Of a DNA stretch of 64,000 bases, positions 57,702-64,000 are shown in pieces. Where the stretch lies: contig CAJXVZ010000005.1 of assembly GCA_913062845.1 (NCBI GenBank), positions 1 through 64,000 of the forward strand, in the 5' to 3' direction. Origin of the DNA: an uncultured Psychroflexus sp. Its GTDB lineage: Bacteria > Bacteroidota > Bacteroidia > Flavobacteriales > Flavobacteriaceae. Below the pieces are notes generated by a model. It worked only from the letters and a program-made list of their open reading frames with translations. It made no database searches and was not told where the DNA came from. The position numbers and the translations under genes were made by a program. The stretch's first letter is position 1, and each line of letters opens with the position of its first letter.

Positions 57702-60083
57702 TCAGCTTATTTCATTCATAAGGTCAGAAAAACTGTAATATTCCTTATTATGTTTACTGTGATACAAAACGCCAACCCTTAAAGCCTTAAGACCTGAAAC
57801 CGCCTGAAGGTCCTGAAGTTCCAATATTTCTACTTCTGAATCCAGATAATTTTTTGCCTGCAGGAACTTGATGTATTGAAGGTATTCTTTCTCATCACTT
57901 TTCTGAGAATAAATTATAGTGATTTTTCCTTTTTGCGTTATTCTTTCCTTTGTACCTTTTATAAAAGCTTTGTCGACCCTCTTCTTTACGATCTCGTATC
58001 TGGCATTATAAGTGCCATCAACATCAAACTGCTTTTCATCCATTCTAAAACTAATAGATAGTGGCTGATTAAACACCAAAATCATTGAGGTCACATCCAG
58101 CTTTACATTCAACTCTGACTGCATATTGTAATACTCATTCTCCATTTCACACATGATTTGCAGCTGCCAAAGTCTAAGGTTATAGAGGTATATCAGGTTA
58201 AAACTATCTTCTTTTGTAAGGGATTCTCCAATATACATATTATGTTCAACACCATCAGTTTTAAACCTTTCATAATAATGTGGATACATGGCCTGTGCAT
58301 CAGTCTGTTTCTCATCGAGTAGAGAAGCCATATGCTTATTGATCTTTGTGATACTTTGATCGTAATCTTTTCTAAAACTATAGAAAGATTTGGTGTTTTT
58401 ATCCAGTAATTCAAAATACTCTGAAATTTCTGAAAGCAAGTTACCTTTAGACCTCAAATGTTCCAATACAGGATGAAGATCCTTTGAGATAAAATTACTG
58501 ATCTGATGTTCGCTATCAATTTGAAAAAATTCATTTAGGCTGGCTAAATATTCATTAATTTGAAAAAGGAATTTGTCATAAATAGGAAGTTTAGTTGATC
58601 TTGTAGCCAGTTCAAAGATATTTTTCAATTTCTGAAGTTGAAGATTAAGGTCATTAATGGTTGCCTTGTTTCGTGCATCTGATGAACCTTTGATATCAAT
58701 CTGTCCATAAAGCGGGTAGATATTATCGAAGGTTATGGAGTTAAAAACCGGTTCCTGACCAAGGGATTGATTGAGGATGTATTTTTTGGCTTCATCTTCA
58801 AATCGCCAGTGAACGCTTGGGTGAATGGATGTACATTCTTTTTGGATAATGGCATCAATCAAATTTTCTTCCTCGTTCTTTGACCTTTCTACTGCCGATA
58901 CAATAAAAGGCATGACATCAGCTAACTTCTGTGCATTTACGCTATTCAAAAGCTGTGGCACATCAGAAACGATTTCTAAAATACCCATGATTTCATCATT
59001 CTTCGCAATTGGGGCGAAAATGGCACTTTTCACATCCATTTCTTTAAGAATATTTAGATGAGGAGCATCTTTTTTTTCTTTGTATGACTTATCTACATCT
59101 GAAATTGAAAAGAACTTCTTATCCTTAAAAATCCTGTCATAAGACCAGCTGCATAAGGCCTCACTGCTCTTAATCTTATCGAAAGTATTGATCAAATAGT
59201 TATCAATATGAAAGCCATATACCTTTTCAAAAGTATCATCTGCCTGATTGTATTTTGTAAAGCCTACTTTGATATTCTCGGTGCCTAACAAAGATTGAAA
59301 CACATTATGAAAATTGTCCATAAAGTTTTCATCCTGTTTTTCCTGACCAATTAAAGCGGTTTTAATATTGGAAATTGATTGATCGTTTGTAACATCAAAT
59401 ATATTAGAGATCAAAAAACCCTTAAACTCATATGAATAGAGTGGAAATTTTTCTTTCCAAAGTTCTATATTATCAAAATTATCCAGAAGTAAATCGTAAT
59501 CTTCTTTTGTGATTGCAGGTGTATTTTGCTTTGGAAAAACTTCAATAAAATCGGCGTTAAACAAAATTTTATAATATTTGATAACTCCCTTTTGATCAGG
59601 AATTTTGTAAAAAAACGGACGCCTGAAATCAAGGTTGTAACCATAGCATGCCTTAAGGATTATAGAACAGGCTATAATATACCAGTGTTCGCTGTGCAAG
59701 TTTACAATATGATGATTGATATTATCATTGTTAACTTCAAAAGTATTCCTGAAGCGTTCTGTCATCATAAAAACGTGCTTATTGAAAGGTATTCCGGCTG
59801 TTTTTATTTCATTTTTTGTAAGAATGGGATTAAATAAATCCTGAAGTAAGAACCGGACTTCATCTTTTACAGCATCAAGTTGTTCGATGCTTGTAAATTC
59901 CCCTTTGAGTTGAGGATGTTCCTCGACGTACTTAAGAAGCGTTTTTGCGGTATTTGCAACTATGATATTATCAGAATCCTTTAGATTTTCATATTGAGAT
60001 ATAAGCTTTTGAAAACTTACTTTAATTTCTAAAGGAGATTCTTCTTTGATGTTAAAATTCATTTTATACTGACTATAAAGCAA
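57702..60083 (-). CDS. large GAF-domain-containing protein
   Basis: LCSWSYDRIFKDKKFFSISDVDKSY...MDVKSAIFAPIAKNDEIMGILEIVSDVPQLLNSVNAQKLADVMPFIVSAVERS. Confidence 0.72.
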   Translation of the reverse strand: MLYSQYKMNFNIKEESPLEIKVSFQKLISQYENLKDSDNIIVANTAKTLLKYVEEHPQLKGEFTSIEQLDAVKDEVRFLLQDLFNPILTKNEIKTAGIPFNKHVFMMTERFRNTFEVNNDNINHHIVNLHSEHWYIIACSIILKACYGYNLDFRRPFFYKIPDQKGVIKYYKILFNADFIEVFPKQNTPAITKEDYDLLLDNFDNIELWKEKFPLYSYEFKGFLISNIFDVTNDQSISNIKTALIGQEKQDENFMDNFHNVFQSLLGTENIKVGFTKYNQADDTFEKVYGFHIDNYLINTFDKIKSSEALCSWSYDRIFKDKKFFSISDVDKSYKEKKDAPHLNILKEMDVKSAIFAPIAKNDEIMGILEIVSDVPQLLNSVNAQKLADVMPFIVSAVERSKNEEENLIDAIIQKECTSIHPSVHWRFEDEAKKYILNQSLGQEPVFNSITFDNIYPLYGQIDIKGSSDARNKATINDLNLQLQKLKNIFELATRSTKLPIYDKFLFQINEYLASLNEFFQIDSEHQISNFISKDLHPVLEHLRSKGNLLSEISEYFELLDKNTKSFYSFRKDYDQSITKINKHMASLLDEKQTDAQAMYPHYYERFKTDGVEHNMYIGESLTKEDSFNLIYLYNLRLWQLQIMCEMENEYYNMQSELNVKLDVTSMILVFNQPLSISFRMDEKQFDVDGTYNARYEIVKKRVDKAFIKGTKERITQKGKITIIYSQKSDEKEYLQYIKFLQAKNYLDSEVEILELQDLQAVSGLKALRVGVLYHSKHNKEYYSFSDLMNEIS

Positions 60084-60161
60084 ATTTATAAAATACTTAC
60101 CAGTCTGTACAGGCTATTAAGATTTCGTAAACTTTATGAGTGCTGATATTCAGGAGAAAGT

Positions 60162-61190
60162 TCACCTCAGATTTTCTTTTAAAAAACCTTTAATTTCATT
60201 AGTCGTCATGTTTACGCCTACTATTCGCGCATTTTTATCAACTAGGAAGGTATAAGGTATCGAAGAGATGAGCAGGTCTTTGTATAAAGTATGGGACAAG
60301 AAGTTATCCCAGGGCAGCTCATCTTTTTTTATGGCAAGTTTTAATTTCTCTATATGCTTATCATTTGAAACACCTATCACATTAAAACCATTTTCATGGT
60401 ACTTTGAATATAAGGCTTTAATTTTTGGATGTTTAGCCCGGCAGGGTTTACACCATGAAGCCCAAAAATCTATTAAAGTATAATCGCTAAGAAACTCTTT
60501 TATCCTATATGTTCCTCCATTTATTCCCTGTACGTTTTCATCCGGAAAAACATCTCCTACACTAAACAACCTATATATTTTAATGTTGTCTTTCAAGGTC
60601 ATCATAGATTTCCGATCTAAATTTGTTAAGTCTAATTTATTTAAAAGCTTTATCAATTGAGCGTAATTTAAGTACGTCTGCCTGCTATATAATTCATTGA
60701 TAATGTCTACAAAAACAATATTGCCCGAATATTGATCTATTTTTTCATTTAAATAATTGAACAGATCATACTCAAATGTGGGGTTATTTTTGTTCCGACT
60801 CTCAAATATTTTGAAATTCTCATAAATATCATTTGTCAAACTTCCATTTAATTTCGAAAAATTGAAGGCAAAATGTGGCTTATTACTTTGAAAATTTCCT
60901 CTGATTGTATCTTTGAATAAAACCATTTTCATTTTACTGTTTTCAATATAAAATGGTCTTGAGAAAATATCTTTGTATCTAAGCACGACCCTTGCAGGTC
61001 TGACCAGTTCACCGGTGATTTTGACCTTCCCATCCTTAAGTTTAGACCAGAGTGATTTATTGAAGCCAAGAAATTTTAATTCGACTTTGCCTCTTTTAAG
61101 CCCTTCAATTTCCAAATCCAGTTCAAAGCTCTTTTGTGGATAACAAAAAAGAGTAAATGCAAAAAATATGATGAGGGCAAAAAATTTCAT
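60162..61190 (-). CDS. TlpA-like thioredoxin-fold protein with DUF4369-like N-terminus
   Basis: YTLIDFWASWCKPCRAKHPKIKALYSKYHENGFNVIGVSND. Confidence 0.88.
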   Translation of the reverse strand: MKFFALIIFFAFTLFCYPQKSFELDLEIEGLKRGKVELKFLGFNKSLWSKLKDGKVKITGELVRPARVVLRYKDIFSRPFYIENSKMKMVLFKDTIRGNFQSNKPHFAFNFSKLNGSLTNDIYENFKIFESRNKNNPTFEYDLFNYLNEKIDQYSGNIVFVDIINELYSRQTYLNYAQLIKLLNKLDLTNLDRKSMMTLKDNIKIYRLFSVGDVFPDENVQGINGGTYRIKEFLSDYTLIDFWASWCKPCRAKHPKIKALYSKYHENGFNVIGVSNDKHIEKLKLAIKKDELPWDNFLSHTLYKDLLISSIPYTFLVDKNARIVGVNMTTNEIKGFLKENLR

Positions 61191-61215
61191 TTTTTCAAGT
61201 TAATACATGAAGCGA

Positions 61216-61854
61216 TCAATAATCATTTCTGTTTATGTTTTCTGAGAGCTGTCTTAATTCAACTGGACCAATCTCTGACAGATCCATTTTTTCAATGATG
61301 GAAAGAAATTGCTTTTTACTTAAATAGTCATGGTCTTCAGAAAGCTCAAAAATAATATCAAAATACAATCTATTTTTAGGATAGGTGTTCACTTTTTCAC
61401 TTAGGTAATTGAATAACAAATAACCAAACCTTTTATTTTTATAATTCCGGCTATAAAATTTTCTATAATCATCATTCAATGCTTCTGTCGATGAACCCTT
61501 TATGTCCCAAACCCGCCAAATTTTTATGTCTCTTTTTGATTTTCTATGAAGCTTCGCCTTTGAGACCTTAAGGTCTATTTCCGATTTTTCAATATAAAAA
61601 GGTGAAGACCTGACATTTTGATATTCAAACCAAACCTGAGCTTCATCACTTGTATAGCCTTCAATAACGAATTTAGCATTTCTGACTTTTGCTTCCAAAA
61701 TTTTATCCTGATCCTTAAAATGTAATTTTATTTTTCCTCTTTTCTTAAGACCATCCAATACCTGACCGGTGATCTTAAAGTTATTAGAGTCTTCCTGTGC
61801 TGTGGTGAAGTTTATACAAAAGACTATAACTAAAACAGGAAAAAATAAACGCAT
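61216..61854 (-). CDS. DUF4369-like secreted protein lacking the thioredoxin domain (tandem partial paralog)
   Basis: RSSPFYIEKSEI and LLFNYLSEKVNTYPKNRLYFDIIFEL parallel the upstream paralog; no WCxxC. Confidence 0.75.
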   Translation of the reverse strand: MRLFFPVLVIVFCINFTTAQEDSNNFKITGQVLDGLKKRGKIKLHFKDQDKILEAKVRNAKFVIEGYTSDEAQVWFEYQNVRSSPFYIEKSEIDLKVSKAKLHRKSKRDIKIWRVWDIKGSSTEALNDDYRKFYSRNYKNKRFGYLLFNYLSEKVNTYPKNRLYFDIIFELSEDHDYLSKKQFLSIIEKMDLSEIGPVELRQLSENINRNDY

Positions 61855-61858
61855 TTTA

Positions 61859-62536
61859 CTACTTTATCATTTTAAGCATCTTCTCAAACTGCTCATCCTG
61901 AGACAAATTTGTATTATCGATCAATATGGCATCATCGGTTTTTACCAATGGAGAATGTGTCCTGGTAGAATCCATATGATCTCTGGCCTTTACGTTTTCC
62001 AAAATTTCTTCATAAGAGGTTGCGTCACCTTTGGCTTTTAATTCTTCATAACGTCTCCTCGCCCGCTCTTCAGCGCTTGCGGTCATAAAAAATTTGATGT
62101 CGGCATCAGGAAAGACCACAGAACCAATGTCACGTCCGTCCATAATGATGCTGTGCTTTTTGCCCATTTCTCTTTGTAATGCGACTAACTTTTCTCTGAC
62201 TTCAGGAATGGCAGCAACAGCACTGACACGCTGAGACACCTCCATTCCTCTGATGGAATCTTCAACGTTTTCACCATTCAGCATGATCTGGCTCTTTTGG
62301 GTATCGTTATCAAATTTAAAATCAATCGAAATGTCATCGAGTTGATTGATAAGTGAAACTTCATTTAGGCCATTATCGTCAAAACAACCTTTCTTCAGAG
62401 CGAACAAAGTTACCGCTCTGTACATTGCTCCGGAATCGACATAAATGAACTTTAAATGTTTTGCCAGACGTTTGGCAACTGTACTTTTTCCGGTTGAAGA
62501 ATGGCCGTCTATAGCTACAATCGTAGGATTGGTCAT
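61859..62536 (-). CDS. cmk: (d)CMP kinase
   Basis: IVAIDGHSSTGKSTVAKRLAKHLKFIYVDSGAMYRAVTL, IIMDGRDIGSVVFPDADIKFFMTASAEERARRRYEEL. Confidence 0.95.
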   Translation of the reverse strand: MTNPTIVAIDGHSSTGKSTVAKRLAKHLKFIYVDSGAMYRAVTLFALKKGCFDDNGLNEVSLINQLDDISIDFKFDNDTQKSQIMLNGENVEDSIRGMEVSQRVSAVAAIPEVREKLVALQREMGKKHSIIMDGRDIGSVVFPDADIKFFMTASAEERARRRYEELKAKGDATSYEEILENVKARDHMDSTRTHSPLVKTDDAILIDNTNLSQDEQFEKMLKMIK

Positions 62537-62539
62537 GGT

Positions 62540-64000
62540 TTAAAATAATGTGGGTTGGCTATTGTCCGAGCTTTGTGGTGGCTCCTGATCCTCGTTGTCG
62601 TCTCCGGAGTGATTTTCCGATGACACACCTTCTTCATCAACAACTTCGATTTCATCGGCAGGCTTGTCTTCTTCGGGTTCAAATGGGATAGGCTCTATAA
62701 GGTCAATCTGGTTGACTTTTTCAGTAGTGAGTTGGTTACCCATGGCTTTGATCCCTTTTATGTTGATGAATTCCTGTAGGTTAACTATATCATTAGGTTT
62801 TCTGTCCTTACCCCTTTCTTTGGTGTATTGAATTTCAATTTGAGGAATATAATCCGTAGACACCAATTCCAATTGAGAATCCGGATGATCGGTGATGATT
62901 ATCTCTTCCTTTTCTTCGTTTTCTACTAAAAAACGCTTGACATAAAATCGCTCTTTCTCACCTTCCCAATATACCAGAGAGATAGGTTTTTTGGGAATCC
63001 ATTTTTCCAAAACAATGATATCATCATTGAAGTGTGCTGTAAGTTCGGGACGTATGGTTCGCAATCGGCCTGACTGGGTAATAATGAGAATTCTGTCTTC
63101 TCCTCTGAATTCGCCCACCAATTCTCCGCGACCATCGACATTGATTCGCCTTACCGTTTCATCAAACCAAATTTTTCTGGGCTTTAAGGTAGAAACGCCT
63201 TCCTCCTTGAGTTTTATACTTTTGATTGGAAGTTTAGTGAGAATATTTCCTTTTACATTTCTACCCTTTATAGCCAGATCTGAAAAATCAAAATCGAATT
63301 TGACCTTTCTTACGTTCTTTTTTTGTCTTAAAAAAGCCGTTATTACTTCAGCTTCGCCATTTGGATTCGCTGAAAAATAAAGCACCCTGGAATTCTTATG
63401 GTCCTGTGCTAACTTATAAACACGATCTCTGGTGATAGATGTTACAGCAAATCTCTTGACGTAGTTGACATTATCCTGACCATTTTTATAAATGAAATTA
63501 TAAATGGTGCGTTTATCTTTCTTTTTGAAGATGCCAACGTAAATGATGTTCTTGCCTATAAAAGTTTTCTTATCAACTTTGGTCACCATCATACTACCGT
63601 CCTCCGTAAAACAAATGATATCATCAATATCGCTGCAATCAAAGGCATACTCTTCTTTTCTAAGGGTCGTTCCGATAAAACCTTCCTTCCTGTTGACGTA
63701 CAATTTAGTATTTCTGATCACAACTTTTGAAGCTTCAATATCTTCAAAGGGTCTTATTTCTGTTTGCCGCTCTTTTCCTTTGCCATAAGTCTCCAGAAGT
63801 CTTTTAAAATAGGCTACAGCATAATCAATCAGATGTTCTAAATCGTATTTTACACTCTCGATTTCTGCTTCTAAAGCTTCAATTTTTTGTTGGGCTTTAT
63901 CCAGATCAAATTTAGAAATACGTTTAATCCTTATTTCTGTCAGCCTGATGATATCATCTCTGGTTACAGCGCGCTTAAGGTGCTTGATGTGCGGCTTCAA
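62540..64000 (-). CDS. DNA gyrase/topoisomerase IV subunit A (5' part lies beyond the window)
   Basis: C-terminal part: HIKHLKRAVTRDDIIRLTEIRIKRISKFDLDKAQQKIEALEAEI, ILIITQSGRLRTIRPELTAHFNDDIIVLEKW; ORF open at window end. Confidence 0.88.
   Translation of the reverse strand: MKPHIKHLKRAVTRDDIIRLTEIRIKRISKFDLDKAQQKIEALEAEIESVKYDLEHLIDYAVAYFKRLLETYGKGKERQTEIRPFEDIEASKVVIRNTKLYVNRKEGFIGTTLRKEEYAFDCSDIDDIICFTEDGSMMVTKVDKKTFIGKNIIYVGIFKKKDKRTIYNFIYKNGQDNVNYVKRFAVTSITRDRVYKLAQDHKNSRVLYFSANPNGEAEVITAFLRQKKNVRKVKFDFDFSDLAIKGRNVKGNILTKLPIKSIKLKEEGVSTLKPRKIWFDETVRRINVDGRGELVGEFRGEDRILIITQSGRLRTIRPELTAHFNDDIIVLEKWIPKKPISLVYWEGEKERFYVKRFLVENEEKEEIIITDHPDSQLELVSTDYIPQIEIQYTKERGKDRKPNDIVNLQEFINIKGIKAMGNQLTTEKVNQIDLIEPIPFEPEEDKPADEIEVVDEEGVSSENHSGDDNEDQEPPQSSDNSQPTLF

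Noticed and set aside
1-64000. CRISPR array, rRNA operon, prophage or IS transposase
   Set aside because: No regularly spaced direct repeats, rRNA-like sequence, phage structural genes or transposase ORFs were recognised by reading.

Overview
This 64 kb, AT-rich window is a chromosomal segment from a Bacteroidota bacterium, most likely a flavobacterium. Supporting signs are TAnnTTTG-type promoter boxes, T9SS C-terminal sorting domains, a fused SecDF, a TonB-dependent receptor with a carboxypeptidase-like N-terminus, and a parA-parB-DUF5683-dapB-lepB-wbqC gene string. Most of it is housekeeping: dnaX-miaE, proCBA, holA, glmM, icd, a PgpH-like HD protein, secDF, parAB-dapB-lepB, mutL, rhomboids, cmk and a gyrA/parC-type gene cut by the window end. 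I saw no rRNA, CRISPR array, prophage or transposase. The least ordinary parts are: (1) nt 1-2000, a co-oriented array of small hypothetical genes, two of them visibly decayed, with a ~136-nt attC-like imperfect inverted repeat (TACAAC...GTTGTA) and a core motif (GTTGTAGnACATTT) repeated at two gene junctions; (2) a composite tRNA-Ser(UGA) locus at 38.85-39.41 kb, with a 71-bp hairpin-rich insert between promoter and tRNA flanked by a duplicated GGAGAAA, a GIY-YIG nuclease ORF just downstream, and a partial tRNA 3'-end copy that is itself interrupted by a 46-bp two-hairpin insert; (3) an A10 slippery run in dnaX where a -1 slip meets a stop codon two codons on, predicting a gamma-like short product; (4) an HD-phosphohydrolase/PycTM-like (DUF5706) fusion convergent with a GAF protein; (5) a metallophosphoesterase/kinase-like/Omp85 fusion; (6) a multi-stem candidate ncRNA upstream of secDF; and (7) several interrupted genes (DUF4199 frameshift, SH3-protein nonsense codon, Omp85 gene with no canonical start codon). 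Product names come from recognising protein sequence only; no database search was run.
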